A stretch of 64,000 nucleotides of DNA from the NCBI RefSeq assembly GCF_040869045.1, contig NW_027136977.1, positions 62,001 through 126,000 of the forward strand, read 5' to 3'. The position numbers were made by a program, and so were the translations under genes. The DNA comes from Eurosta solidaginis. Lineage: Eukaryota > Arthropoda > Insecta > Diptera > Tephritidae. The notes beneath the pieces were generated by a model. The model saw nothing but the letters and a program-made list of their open reading frames with translations. It had not been told where the DNA came from and did not search any database. The first letter of the stretch is position 1. Each line of letters begins with the position of its first letter. This document shows positions 14,553-23,591 of this stretch, piece after piece.

Positions 14553-17500
14553 AAAACGACTTACGTATTTTAAACATGCTAACCTTTAGCCCGGTAAGCA
14601 AATTAAAAAAAAAACGCAATATGTAGGCTACACGAGAACGGAGACGTCGAGTAACCAAAACAAATGCGTTAAACAAATTCGTACACGTTTTTTATCAATT
14701 TAACTCTAGAATTAAAGGATATACAACGAGAAACAACGTTTGACAACCTTTAAACAGTTTTAATAACTATCTCAAAAATTAACGCTCTGATGCAAACAAC
14801 TGATGAGTTATCTACTTAAATTTGATGAACAAAACGACTTACGTATTTTAAACATGCTAACCTTTAGCCCGGTAAGCAAATTAAAAAAAAACGCAATATG
14901 TAGGCTACACGAGAACGGAGACGTCGAGTAACCAAAACAAATGCGTTAAACAAATTCGTACACGTTATTTATCAATTTAACTCTAGAATTAAAGGATATA
15001 CAACGAGAAACAACGTTTGACAACCTTTAAACAGTTTTAATAACTATCTCAAAAATTGTCGCTCTGATGCAAACAACTGATGAGTTATCTACTCAAATTT
15101 GTTGAACAAAACGACTTACGTATTTTAAACATGCTAACCTTTAGCCCGGTAAGCAAATTAAAAAAAAAACGCAATATGTAGGCTACACGAGAACGGAGAC
15201 GTCGAGTAACCAAAACAAATGCGTTAAACAAATTCGTACACGTTATTTATCAATTTAACTCTAGAATTAAAGGATATACAACGAGAAACAACGTTTGACA
15301 ACCTTTAAACAGTTTTAATAACTATCTCAAAAATTATCGCTCTGATGCAAACAACTGATGAGTTATCTACTTAAATATGATGAACAAAACGACTTACGTA
15401 TTTTAAACATGCTAACCTTTAGCCCGGTAAGCAAATTAAAAAAAAAACGCAATATGTAGGCTACACGAGAACGGAGACGTCGAGTAACCAAAACAAATGC
15501 GTTAAACAAATTCGTACACGTTATTTATCAATTTAACTCTAGAATTAAAGGATATACAACGAGAAACAACGTTTGACAACCTTTAAACAGTTTTAATAAC
15601 TATCTCAAAAATTATCGCTCTGATGCAAACAACTGATGAGTTATCTACTTAAATATGATGAACAAAACGACTTACGTATTTTAAACATGCTAACCTTTAG
15701 CCCGGTAAGCAAATTAAAAAAAAAACGCAATATGTAGGCTACACGAGAAAGGAGACGTCGAGTAACCAAAACAAATGCGTTAAACAAATTCGTACACGTT
15801 ATTTATCAACTTAACTCTAGAATTAAAGGATATACAACGAGAAACAACGTTTGACAACCTTTAAACAGTTTTAATAACTATCTCAAAAATTATCGCTCTG
15901 ATGCAAACAACTGATGAGTTATCTACTTAAATTTGATGAACAAAACGACTTACGTATTTTAAACATGCTAACCTTTAGCCCGGTAAGCAAATTAAAAAAA
16001 AAACGCAATATGTAGGCTACATGAGAACGGAGACGTCGAGTAACCAAAACAAATGCGTTATACAAATTCGTACACGTTATTTATCAATTTAACTCTAGAA
16101 TTAAAGGATATACAACGAGAAACAACGTTTGACAACCTTTAAACAGTTTTAATAACTATCTCAAAAATTATCGCTCTGATGCAAACAACTGATGAGTTAT
16201 CTACTTAAATATGATGAACAAAACGACTTACGTATTTTAAACATGCTAACCTTTAGCCCGGTAAGCAAATTAAAAAAAAAAACGCAATATGTAGGCTACA
16301 CGAGAACGGAGACGTCGAGTAACCAAAACAAATGCGTTAAACAAATTCGTACACGTTATTTATCAATTTAACTCTAGAATTAAAGGATATACAACGAGAA
16401 ACAACGTTTGACAACCTTTAAACAGTTTTAATAACTATCTCAAAAATTGTCGCTCTGATGCAAACAACTGATGAGTTATCTACTTAAATTTGTTGAACAA
16501 AACGACTTACGTATTTTAAACATGCTAACCTTTAGCCCGGTAAGCAAATTAAAAAAAAACGCAATATGTAGGCTACACGAGAACGGAGACGTCGACTAAC
16601 CAAAACAAATGCGTTAAACAAATTCGTACACGTTATTTATCAATTTAACTCTAGAATTAAAGAATATACAACGAGAAACAACGTTTGACAACCTTTAAAC
16701 AGTTTTAATAACTATCTCAAAAATTATCGCTCTGATGCAAACAACTGATGAGTTATCTACTTAAATATGATGAACAAAACGACTTACGTATTTTAAACAT
16801 GCTAACCTTTAGCCCGGTAAGCAAATTAAAAAAAAAACCCAATATGTAGGCTACACGAGAACGGAGACGTCGAGTAACCAAAACAAATGCGTTAAACAAA
16901 TTCGTACACGTTATTTATCAATTTAACTCTAGAATTGAAGGATATACAACGAGAAAGAACGTTTGACAACCTTTAAACAGTTTTAATAACTATCTCAAAA
17001 ATTGTCGCTCTGATGCAAACAACTGATGAGTTATCTACTTAAATTTGTTGAACAAAACGACTTACGTATTTTAAACATGCTAACCTTTAGCCCGGTAAGC
17101 AAATTTAAAAAAAAACGCAATATGTAGGCTACATGAGAACGGAGACGTCGAGTAACCAAAACAAATGCGTTAAACAAATTCGTACACGTTATTTATCAAT
17201 TTAACTCTAGAATTAAAGGATATACAACGAGAAACAACGTTTGACAACCTTTAAACAGTTTTAATAACTATCTCAAAAGTTATCGCTCTGATGCAAACAA
17301 CTGCTGAGTTATCTACTCAAATTTGTTGAACAAAACGACTTACGTATTTTAAACATGCTAACCTTTAGCCCGGTAAGCAAATTAAAAAAAAAACGCAATA
17401 TGTAGGCTACACGAGAACGGAGACGTCGAGTAACCAAAACAAATGCGTTAAACAAATTCGTACACGTTATTTATCAATTTAACTCTAGAATTAAAGGATA

Positions 17501-17924
17501 TACAACGAGAAACAACGTTTGACAACCTTTAAACAGTTTTAATAACTATCTCAAAAATTATCGCTCTGATGCAAACAACTGATGAGTTATCTACTTAAAT
17601 TTGTTGAACAAAACGACTTACGTATTTTAAACATGCTAACCTTTAGCCCGGTAAGCAAATTAAAAAAAAAACGCAATATGTAGGCTACACGAGAACGGAG
17701 ACGTCGAGTAACCAAAACAAATGCGTTAAACAAATTCGTACACGTTATTTATCAATTTAACTCTAGAATTAAAGGATATACAACGAGAAACAACGTTTGA
17801 CAACCTTTAAACAGTTTTAATAACTATCTCAAAAATTATCGCTCTGATGCAAACAACTGCTGAGTTATCTACTAAAATTTGTTGAACAAAACGACTTACG
17901 TATTTTAAACATGCTAACCTTTAG

Positions 17925-17929
17925 CCCGG
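17925..17929. repeat. Target-site duplication, left copy (CCCGG, possibly CCCGGT)
   Basis: The satellite reads TTAGCCCGGT and then turns into the LTR. The right flank resumes at CCCGGTAAGC. The T at 17930 can belong to the LTR or to the duplication, so the length is 5 or 6 bp. It lies at monomer positions 3-7 or 3-8. A duplication of this size is normal for Ty3/gypsy integrases. Confidence 0.88.
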
Positions 17930-18138
17930 TATAGTGTTAACTACTTTGTACTCTTTACTTTAATTTTTAAAATAATTTTAATTGAGTTTTCGTGTTAACT
18001 TAAAATTTTGAATAACTTCAAAAAAAGAAAATTCTAATTAGTTGGAAAATATTTAAACTCAAAAATAAACAAAAATAAATTTTATATTTCAAACCAAAAT
18101 AAAAGATTTTTTAAAATATCAACTTGAATGTTGATATA
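17930..18138 (+). repeat. 5' LTR (208-209 bp)
   Basis: It matches 23162-23370 with no difference that I could find. It starts (T)ATAGTGTTAAC and ends GTTGATATA. It is strongly AT-rich and contains two AATAAA motifs (18064-18069, 18074-18079). The last 23 bases contain ATATCAAC and GTTGATAT as an inverted repeat around a 6-nt loop. It should carry the promoter, but no clear TATA box with initiator stands out against the AT-rich background. Short LTRs of about 200 bp are within the range of arthropod gypsy elements. Confidence 0.95.
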
Positions 18139-18139
18139 T

Positions 18140-18156
18140 TGGCGATCTTACCAACG
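18140..18156 (+). promoter_or_regulatory. Putative primer binding site (PBS)
   Basis: TGGCGATCTTACCAACG begins one base after the LTR end. TGG would pair with the 3' CCA of a tRNA primer, which starts minus-strand DNA synthesis. The first six bases (TGGCGA) resemble PBSs assigned to tRNA-Arg in some insect gypsy elements, but the rest differs, and I could not assign the tRNA. Position gives good support; tRNA identity is unknown. Confidence 0.7.
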
Positions 18157-19055
18157 ATCCTGCAATCGAATCAATTAAACCCCAATAAGTTCAAGAACGA
18201 TATAATTTTCGTTTGACAAAAGTGGTGTAGTACTTCCGCGCAACCAATTTTTCTCATCTAGCTGAAAGTAGCTACCAACAGAAGCTCATGCGAAGTTTCA
18301 ACCGTCTTCAACCGTCATCTTGCCAATATTAAATGCAAAACTTAAAATATAAAAGACACGTGTGGTTCAAGTTATCATGAATTGTTTAACGCAACTTAAA
18401 AATATATGAAGAAAAATGAAAACAATCCAGTGTAACTCGTAAACTAGAACATTTTATGCAATACACAAAATTGCTTTGTAACCAAACAACCAGTTATTTA
18501 TGTACATACAACATTTTTAAGTGCACGAACTGATTTGCGATTTGCGAAAGCAAAAAAATGTTAAAGTAATGAAATTTTTTACAATTTGTGCATTCTACAT
18601 GTATGAAAGCTATTTGCTCATCAGAGAAATCGATATACATAACTCAATAGACCTTCTAGTCACCAGACTGACCAGACTTCCAACTACAATCAAAACGAAA
18701 ATATTTATCAACAATCAAAATTTCTCGAATAACGTAAATGCCATTGCCAATCATCAATCAACTACTTATTAATTTTAATATTTTTTTTATTAAATTTAAT
18801 TTTATGTAAGTACAATTTTTATTCTAATATTAAATTTAAAATTTTTCAATTATAATTTAAATTAAAATTTTAAACCTTTTAACTTTCAAATTTATTTTAA
18901 GATTATTTTTATATTTTAACAATTATTTAAATTTACTTATTTTTTATATAAAATTAAATATTTTATTTAAATTGTTAACTCCCTTTCCAAAAAAAATCTT
19001 AAATATTTCCTAATTTTCAAATTTTTCATTTTATTTAATTTTTTTTTTATTTCAT
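18157..19055 (+). other. Retrotransposon untranslated leader
   Basis: About 0.9 kb lies between the PBS and gag. The first part (to about 18480) has mixed composition and includes a CAACCGTC direct repeat near 18299 and 18309. From about 18775 to 19050 it is almost pure A and T. It probably holds the packaging signal and the start of the genomic RNA body. The only open frame (18521-18772) would need a GTG start and resembles no known protein, so I do not call it a gene. Confidence 0.7.
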
Positions 19056-20063
19056 ATGGTTCTACGTTCACCAATACGAACTCGTAAATTTACAAATGCA
19101 GAAAATCAAAATATCAACCATACAAATAACATCATGACTCACAATACAACTCAAAATTCTAACATTAATACAACACAAAACAACATCTATAAAACAACAC
19201 AAAATACTTCAACACAAGATAACTTTACAAATTTTCCTTCTACTAAATCTATTAAATTACCACAATTTTGGCAAGATTGTCCTGATGCCTGGTTTTTGCT
19301 TGTTGAAGGACAATTTGAAATTAACAATATCAATGATGATAATTTAAAATTTCAAAATGTTCTAATTACTCTTCAACGAGATACTATATCTAAAATTTTA
19401 GATGTTATTAACCCTCCTCCTCTTTTTAATAAATATGATACAATCAAAAAAATTATATGTGAAAGATTTTCTCTTAGCGAAGAAAAACGATTAGAACAAT
19501 TATTTTCAAAAACTGAACTTGGTGATCGTTCACCATCTGAATTATTCAGATTTATGAAATCACTTATAGGTACTGACTCCATTGTAAGTCAAGAATTACT
19601 TTTCAAATTATGGATTCGTAAATTGCCACAAGAAATACAAATCCATTTAACTTCTAGTAACAATCAAAATAAAGATGAAGTAATTATATTAGCTGACAAA
19701 CTTTTTGATTTAATCAACAAACGTCATTCTTCCAAATCTCCTGTAGTCTCAAGTATAAATAATAATATTTTAGAACAATGCGTTAAAAATTTAACTGAAT
19801 TAACCACGGCTATTTTTCAAAATTTAAATAAAATTTCTAATGATATTAATCAATTACAAATCCGTTCAAGATCTAAAGATAGAAATAGATTTAAATCTCG
19901 AAATTTTTCAAAATCAAGAAATTTTTCAAACAATCGTAATTTTACTTCACAAACAAATATTTGTTGGTATCACAAAAAATTTAAGAATAACGCTCTTAAA
20001 TGTATACCCCCATGCAATTTTAATCAAAATCCCAATTCAAATTCCGAACAAAATTTAAACTGA
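19056..20063 (+). CDS. gag: Gag polyprotein of Ty3/gypsy retrotransposon
   Basis: A 335-aa structural protein that would assemble virus-like particles around the element RNA in the cytoplasm. Residues 12-58 are Asn/Thr/Gln-rich and probably disordered. Residues about 66-220 match the capsid-like region typical of arthropod gypsy Gags, with KLPQFW at 67-72, AWF at 78-80 and ELGDR followed by PSEL at 154-163. Residues 270-297 are Arg/Ser/Asn-rich and basic, suited to RNA binding. A Cys-His cluster follows: C303, H306, C316, C320 (C-x2-H-x9-C-x3-C), not a classical CCHC knuckle but known in this type of Gag. The ATG at 19056 is the first start in the open frame. The UGA stop overlaps the frameshift signal that leads into pol. 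Confidence 0.93.
   Translation: MVLRSPIRTRKFTNAENQNINHTNNIMTHNTTQNSNINTTQNNIYKTTQNTSTQDNFTNFPSTKSIKLPQFWQDCPDAWFLLVEGQFEINNINDDNLKFQNVLITLQRDTISKILDVINPPPLFNKYDTIKKIICERFSLSEEKRLEQLFSKTELGDRSPSELFRFMKSLIGTDSIVSQELLFKLWIRKLPQEIQIHLTSSNNQNKDEVIILADKLFDLINKRHSSKSPVVSSINNNILEQCVKNLTELTTAIFQNLNKISNDINQLQIRSRSKDRNRFKSRNFSKSRNFSNNRNFTSQTNICWYHKKFKNNALKCIPPCNFNQNPNSNSEQNLN
20051..20060 (+). promoter_or_regulatory. -1 ribosomal frameshift slippery site at the gag-pol junction
   Basis: AAATTTAAAC directly before the gag stop TGA contains two overlapping canonical X XXY YYZ heptamers in the gag frame: A AAU UUA (20051-20057) and U UUA AAC (20054-20060). A -1 slip on the second makes the next codon CTG at 20060-20062, in the pol frame. 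The pol frame is open from 20024, so gag and pol overlap by about 40 nt. Both heptamer types are established slip sites in retroviruses and coronaviruses. Confidence 0.88.
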
Positions 20064-20068
20064 AACGA

Positions 20069-20120
20069 TCCATTATGACGGTGACGGATAATGGAACTAT
20101 TATTAAACCTACTCGTCGCC
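20069..20120 (+). promoter_or_regulatory. Predicted H-type pseudoknot stimulating -1 frameshifting
   Basis: Stem 1 pairs TCCATTAT (20069-20076) with ATAATGGA (20088-20095), 8 bp, perfect. Its loop GGTGACG (20080-20086) pairs with CGTCGCC (20114-20120), 7 bp with one G-U; G20087-U20113 could add an eighth. Loop 1 is 3 nt, there is no base between the stems, and loop 3 is about 17 nt. The spacer from the slip site to stem 1 is 8 nt (20061-20068), within the usual 5-9 nt. The fold was found by hand; no energy was computed. Confidence 0.8.
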
Positions 20121-23100
20121 TATTCATATTTGATAAATTCAATAAACTTAATTTTCTTATCGATACAGGTGCAGTTGTATCAGTTATTCCTTTTTCTAAA
20201 TTTAAAATTTATAAAAGAAATTCGGATCTTACTTTGACCGCAGCAAACGGTTCTTCAATTGAAACTTTCGGTACAAAACTACTTAAAATTGATTTAGGTT
20301 TAAGAAGAGATTTTGAATTTCCATTCATTATTGCGAATATTGATACACCAATTTTAGGAGCAAACTTTTTAGAAAAATTCGGAATTATTGTCAATATTAA
20401 AAATAAAGAAATAATGGATTCTACTACAAAAATTAAAGTTACTGGATCTTCTGGATTTTTTGATATTTTCTCACTCAAAATTCCTATTGTCGAAAATAAG
20501 TTTTCAAAATTACTTAATGAATTTCCATCTATTACCTGTGAACCAGATTATACTAAAAAAGTTAAACACCATACGGTTCACAGGATAGAAACAAAAGGTA
20601 TTTTACCATTTTCGAAACCCAGACGTCTTGATCCAATCAAACTTAAAATTGCTAAAGCTGAATTTGAATTTTTAGTTAAAACGGGTATATGCAGACCCTC
20701 AAATTCTCCTATTGCATCTCCACTTCATCTCGTTCCTAAAAAAGAACCAAATGATTGGAGACCTTGCGGAGACTATCGAAGACTTAATTTTATTACTACA
20801 CCAGATCGGTATCCTTTACCACATATTCACGATTTAACAATTGATTTAAAAAACAAACAATTTTTTTCCAAAATTGATCTTGTGCGTGCTTACCACCAAA
20901 TTCCAATGGCAGAAGAAGACATTCATAAAACTGCAATAACTACCCCTTTTGGAATGTTTGAATTCGTAAGAATGCCTTTCGGTTTACGAAACAGTGCTCA
21001 AACTTTCCAACGCTTTATTAATGAAGTATTTTCTGATTTCGATTTTGTATTTACATACATTGATGACATTCTTATTGCCAGTGATAATGAAGATCAACAT
21101 ATAAATCATTTAAAATCAGTTTTCAAAAGACTTGAAGAATATAATTTAAATATCAAACCTTCAAAATGTACTCTCGGTGTAAATAAATTAAATTTTTTAA
21201 GTTACGAAATTTCAGGCGAAGGTATTAAACCATCTTTAGATAGAATTGAAATCATAACAAATTTTGAAAAACCAATTTCTATAAATAAATTACAAAAATT
21301 TTTAGGTATGATAAATTACTATCACAGATATATTAAAATGTTAGCAACAGAACTTAGTCCTCTGCATGAAATGTTAACACATGCAATTAAAAACAAACTC
21401 AAACAATTAAATTGGACAAATGAAACCACAACAGCTTTCGAAAATGTTAAAAAACTTTTTGCTAAAAATACTTTACTTACACATTTCGACAAAAATGGTA
21501 CTTTATCATTAGCAGTAGATGCATCAAATGTTGCTATTGGAGCAGTTCTTCAACAAACTAGCAATAATATACTAGAACCCTTAGCTTATTTTTCAAGAAA
21601 ACTAACTACAACAGAAACTAAATATTCAACATTTGATCGTGAACTTTTGGCAATTTATAATTCAATTAAACATTTTAAACATTTTCTTGAAGGTAGAACT
21701 TTTACAATTTATACTGATCATAAACCTTTAATTCATGTTCTAAATTCTAAAGTAGATAGATCTCCTCGTCAACTACGTCATATTGAATATATTGCTCAAT
21801 TTACAAATGATATTCAATATATACGTGGAAAAGACAACATACTTGCCGACACACTTTCCCGTATTCCAGAAATAAATGCAATTTCATCTCAAGATATAAA
21901 TTTAGAAACTTTATATAAAGAACAGCAAACTGATACATTTTTACAAAAAACCATTTCTGATCCAAATTCTAAAAATAATTTAAAAGAAATTCATATTCCA
22001 ATTATTAATTTAAACATATGGTGTGATGTTTCTCTACAACCTTTTCGACCTTATGTTCCACATTCTATGAGAAGAATTATATTTGACAAAATTCACTCAT
22101 TATCTCATCCAAGTATAAGAACAACTAGAAAATTAATTCAAAATAAATATTATTGGCCTAACATGCGTAAAGAGATTAACGATTGGACTTCATCTTGCAT
22201 CAATTGTCAAAAATCCAAAATTTCAAGACATACTAAATCTCCTATCCAAAAAATTCAAATACCATCAGGCCGTTTTGAACATATTCATATGGATATTGTT
22301 GGACCTCTTCCAGTTTCAAATGGAAATTGTTATATTTTAACAATTATTGACAGATTTTCACGTTGGCCTGAAGCTTATCCACTTAAAGATATTTCAACAA
22401 ATACTATAGTAAAAACTTTTATTCAAAATTATATACCACGATTTGGTATACCATTGAATATTACAGTTGATCAAGGTTCACAATTCACCTCAAAATTTTT
22501 TACGGAATTAACTAAACTTCTAGGTTCTCATAAAATTCATACATCTCCTTATCATCCCCAAGCAAATGGCATGATAGAGAGATTTCATCGAACTTTAAAA
22601 GCAGCAATTATAGCATCAAACGACTCGATTCATTGGTCTGACATTTTACCATTCATTCTACTTGGTTTACGAACTTCTATTAAAGAAGATTTAAAATGTT
22701 CATCTGCTGAACTTGTTTATGGCCAAACACTTAGAATACCTGGTGAATTAATTATTTCAAATAGTAATAAAGAACATGATTTTTCTAATGACGCTCTTCA
22801 TAAAATAAGAGAATATTTTTCGCTTGTTCGTTCTAAAGTTTTTCATCATAACAAAGAAAATGTTTTCATTCCTAAACAATTAGAAAATTGTGAGTATGTT
22901 TTTGTTAAAGTTCTTCGTAAATCTAATTTAGAATCACCTTATGAAGGACCTTTTAAAGTTATATCTAAGAAACATAAAACATTTACAATTCAATACAATA
23001 ATACTATTAAAAATATTTCAATTGATTTACTTAAACCAGCAAACATACTTATTAACACTAATTTAAATACAAATACATTAAACAACAAAAAACAAAAAAA

Positions 23101-23122
23101 GGTTACTTTTAATATTAATTAA
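20075..23122 (+). CDS. pol: Pol polyprotein (protease, reverse transcriptase, RNase H, integrase)
   Basis: 1015 aa counted from the first ATG; ribosomes more likely enter at 20060 by -1 frameshift from gag, making a Gag-Pol fusion. Protease: DTG at residues 30-32 and ILGANFL at 93-99. Reverse transcriptase: about 180-380, with catalytic D268 (KIDL) and YIDD at 328-331. RNase H: about 475-600, with D482, E523, D548 and D592. Integrase: zinc-binding H674, H678, C708, C711, then D740, D799 and E835 with 35 residues between the last two (DD35E). A GPY/F-like module lies near 955-961 (SPYEGPF). About 55 residues follow it, with no chromodomain. No stop, frameshift or lost catalytic residue was seen, so the protein is probably functional. 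Confidence 0.96.
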   Translation: MTVTDNGTIIKPTRRLFIFDKFNKLNFLIDTGAVVSVIPFSKFKIYKRNSDLTLTAANGSSIETFGTKLLKIDLGLRRDFEFPFIIANIDTPILGANFLEKFGIIVNIKNKEIMDSTTKIKVTGSSGFFDIFSLKIPIVENKFSKLLNEFPSITCEPDYTKKVKHHTVHRIETKGILPFSKPRRLDPIKLKIAKAEFEFLVKTGICRPSNSPIASPLHLVPKKEPNDWRPCGDYRRLNFITTPDRYPLPHIHDLTIDLKNKQFFSKIDLVRAYHQIPMAEEDIHKTAITTPFGMFEFVRMPFGLRNSAQTFQRFINEVFSDFDFVFTYIDDILIASDNEDQHINHLKSVFKRLEEYNLNIKPSKCTLGVNKLNFLSYEISGEGIKPSLDRIEIITNFEKPISINKLQKFLGMINYYHRYIKMLATELSPLHEMLTHAIKNKLKQLNWTNETTTAFENVKKLFAKNTLLTHFDKNGTLSLAVDASNVAIGAVLQQTSNNILEPLAYFSRKLTTTETKYSTFDRELLAIYNSIKHFKHFLEGRTFTIYTDHKPLIHVLNSKVDRSPRQLRHIEYIAQFTNDIQYIRGKDNILADTLSRIPEINAISSQDINLETLYKEQQTDTFLQKTISDPNSKNNLKEIHIPIINLNIWCDVSLQPFRPYVPHSMRRIIFDKIHSLSHPSIRTTRKLIQNKYYWPNMRKEINDWTSSCINCQKSKISRHTKSPIQKIQIPSGRFEHIHMDIVGPLPVSNGNCYILTIIDRFSRWPEAYPLKDISTNTIVKTFIQNYIPRFGIPLNITVDQGSQFTSKFFTELTKLLGSHKIHTSPYHPQANGMIERFHRTLKAAIIASNDSIHWSDILPFILLGLRTSIKEDLKCSSAELVYGQTLRIPGELIISNSNKEHDFSNDALHKIREYFSLVRSKVFHHNKENVFIPKQLENCEYVFVKVLRKSNLESPYEGPFKVISKKHKTFTIQYNNTIKNISIDLLKPANILINTNLNTNTLNNKKQKKVTFNIN

Positions 23123-23147
23123 TAATTTGTTTGTTTCAAATTTTCTT

Positions 23148-23161
23148 GGAGGGGGAGTAAA
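23148..23161 (+). promoter_or_regulatory. Polypurine tract (PPT)
   Basis: GGAGGGGGAGTAAA lies directly before the 3' LTR, preceded by TTTTCTT. It would resist RNase H and prime plus-strand DNA synthesis. It is the only G-rich run in this AT-rich element. Confidence 0.9.
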
Positions 23162-23370
23162 TATAGTGTTAACTACTTTGTACTCTTTACTTTAATTTTT
23201 AAAATAATTTTAATTGAGTTTTCGTGTTAACTTAAAATTTTGAATAACTTCAAAAAAAGAAAATTCTAATTAGTTGGAAAATATTTAAACTCAAAAATAA
23301 ACAAAAATAAATTTTATATTTCAAACCAAAATAAAAGATTTTTTAAAATATCAACTTGAATGTTGATATA
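23162..23370 (+). repeat. 3' LTR (208-209 bp)
   Basis: It appears identical to the 5' LTR at 17930-18138 over its whole length. It begins (T)ATAGTGTTAAC right after the PPT and ends GTTGATATA right before the second CCCGGT of the satellite. LTRs are copied from one template at integration, so identity means little time has passed since insertion. Confidence 0.95.
23296..23311 (+). terminator. Polyadenylation signals in the 3' LTR
   Basis: Two AATAAA motifs (23296-23301 and 23306-23311) lie about 60-75 bp before the LTR end, a sensible place for 3' end formation of the element RNA. In such AT-rich DNA the motif also occurs by chance. Confidence 0.5.
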
Positions 23371-23375
23371 CCCGG
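23371..23375. repeat. Target-site duplication, right copy (CCCGG, possibly CCCGGT)
   Basis: CCCGGTAAGC resumes the interrupted monomer right after the 3' LTR. Removing the element and one copy of the duplication restores a normal monomer. Confidence 0.88.
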
Positions 23376-23579
23376 TAAGCAAATTAAAAAAAAACGCAAT
23401 ATGTAGGCTACACGAGAACGGAGACGTCGAGTAACCAAAACAAATGCGTTAAACAAATTCGTACACGTTATTTATCAATTTAACTCTAGAATTAAAGGAT
23501 ATACAACGAGAAACAACGTTTGACAACCTTTAAACAGTTTTAATAACTATCTCAAAAATTATCGCTCTGATGCAAACAA

Positions 23580-23591
23580 CTGATGATGAAC
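23580..23591 (+). repeat. Monomer with 19-bp deletion, HOR marker copy 3
   Basis: CTGATGATGAAC again, with the same downstream variants (TTTTTTATC, TTAACGC) as at 10668 and 14541. It lies just right of the retrotransposon, while its upstream neighbour (the CTGCTGAG monomer) lies left of it. The element therefore inserted after this HOR copy already existed. Confidence 0.9.

Larger units (their letters stand above)
161..17929 (+). repeat. Forward satellite array, left block (about 64 monomers of 278 bp)
   Basis: AGCCCGGTAAGC recurs at 161, 439, 718, 996, 1274, 1551 and onward, a spacing of 277-279 bp. Most length variation comes from the A-tract after GCAAATT (about 8 to 12 A). Landmarks in each monomer are the A-tract, ATGTAGGCTACACGAG, GACGTC, TCTAGA, AACGTTTGAC and CTGATGAG, then GCTAACCTTTAGC across the boundary. 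Copies differ by a few single-base changes such as AATATGATG, AATTTGATG or AATTTGTTG, and ATTATCGC or ATTGTCGC. No promoter, tRNA or gene was seen. Short open frames inside it are by-products of the repeat. Such arrays are usually heterochromatic, centromeric or sex/B-chromosome DNA; the sequence alone does not say which. Confidence 0.97.
2421..17929 (+). repeat. Higher-order repeat, about 3.87-3.90 kb (14-mer), later 3.59 kb (13-mer)
   Basis: Rare variants recur at constant offsets. AATATATAGG plus GAGAAGGG occurs at 2421 and 6316 (3895). TTTATCAAGT occurs at 3883, 7781 and 11652 (3898 and 3871). AAACCTGC plus GGAAAGC occurs near 8491 and 12362 (3871). The 19-bp deletion CTGATGATGAAC occurs at 10668 and 14541 (3873). 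The next step is shorter: GAATTGAAGG occurs near 13343 and 16935 (about 3592). After removal of the retrotransposon and its target duplication, the deletion marker goes from 14541 to 23580, about 3593. Unit borders are arbitrary because the array is continuous. Confidence 0.82.
17930..23370 (+). mobile_element. Ty3/gypsy LTR retrotransposon, structurally complete
   Basis: The element is about 5.44 kb. In order it contains a 5' LTR, PBS, long leader, gag, pol (protease, RT, RNase H, integrase), polypurine tract and 3' LTR, flanked by CCCGG(T). Domain order with integrase after RNase H defines Ty3/gypsy (Metaviridae-type). Both reading frames are open to their natural stops and every catalytic residue checked is present. 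No env frame follows pol: only 39 bp separate its stop from the 3' LTR. No chromodomain is seen after the GPY/F-like segment. The LTRs look identical, so the insertion is young. It interrupts a satellite monomer in the same orientation as the array. I did not recognise a named family. Confidence 0.96.

Noticed and set aside
17925..17931. A 7-bp target duplication CCCGGTA
   Set aside because: The final A, and possibly the T, also belong to the LTR start as judged from the 3' LTR, so only CCCGG or CCCGGT is assigned.
18139..18175. tRNA-like segment after the 5' LTR (reverse complement contains GATTCGATT)
   Set aside because: The spacing from the T-loop-like bases to the CCA is too long for a tRNA arm and no other arms can be drawn.
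18521..18772. An 83-aa open frame in the retrotransposon leader
   Set aside because: It needs a GTG start, lies in AT-rich leader DNA, resembles no retroelement protein and is not where gypsy elements carry a gene.
19373..20478. Antisense and out-of-frame open frames over gag and pol (19373-19582, 19840-20058, 20209-20478)
   Set aside because: They are shadows of strongly supported coding frames with recognisable retroelement domains.
23123..23161. A possible env gene or chromodomain after pol
   Set aside because: Only 39 bp separate the pol stop from the 3' LTR, and the last 55 residues of Pol are Asn/Lys-rich without chromodomain aromatic residues.
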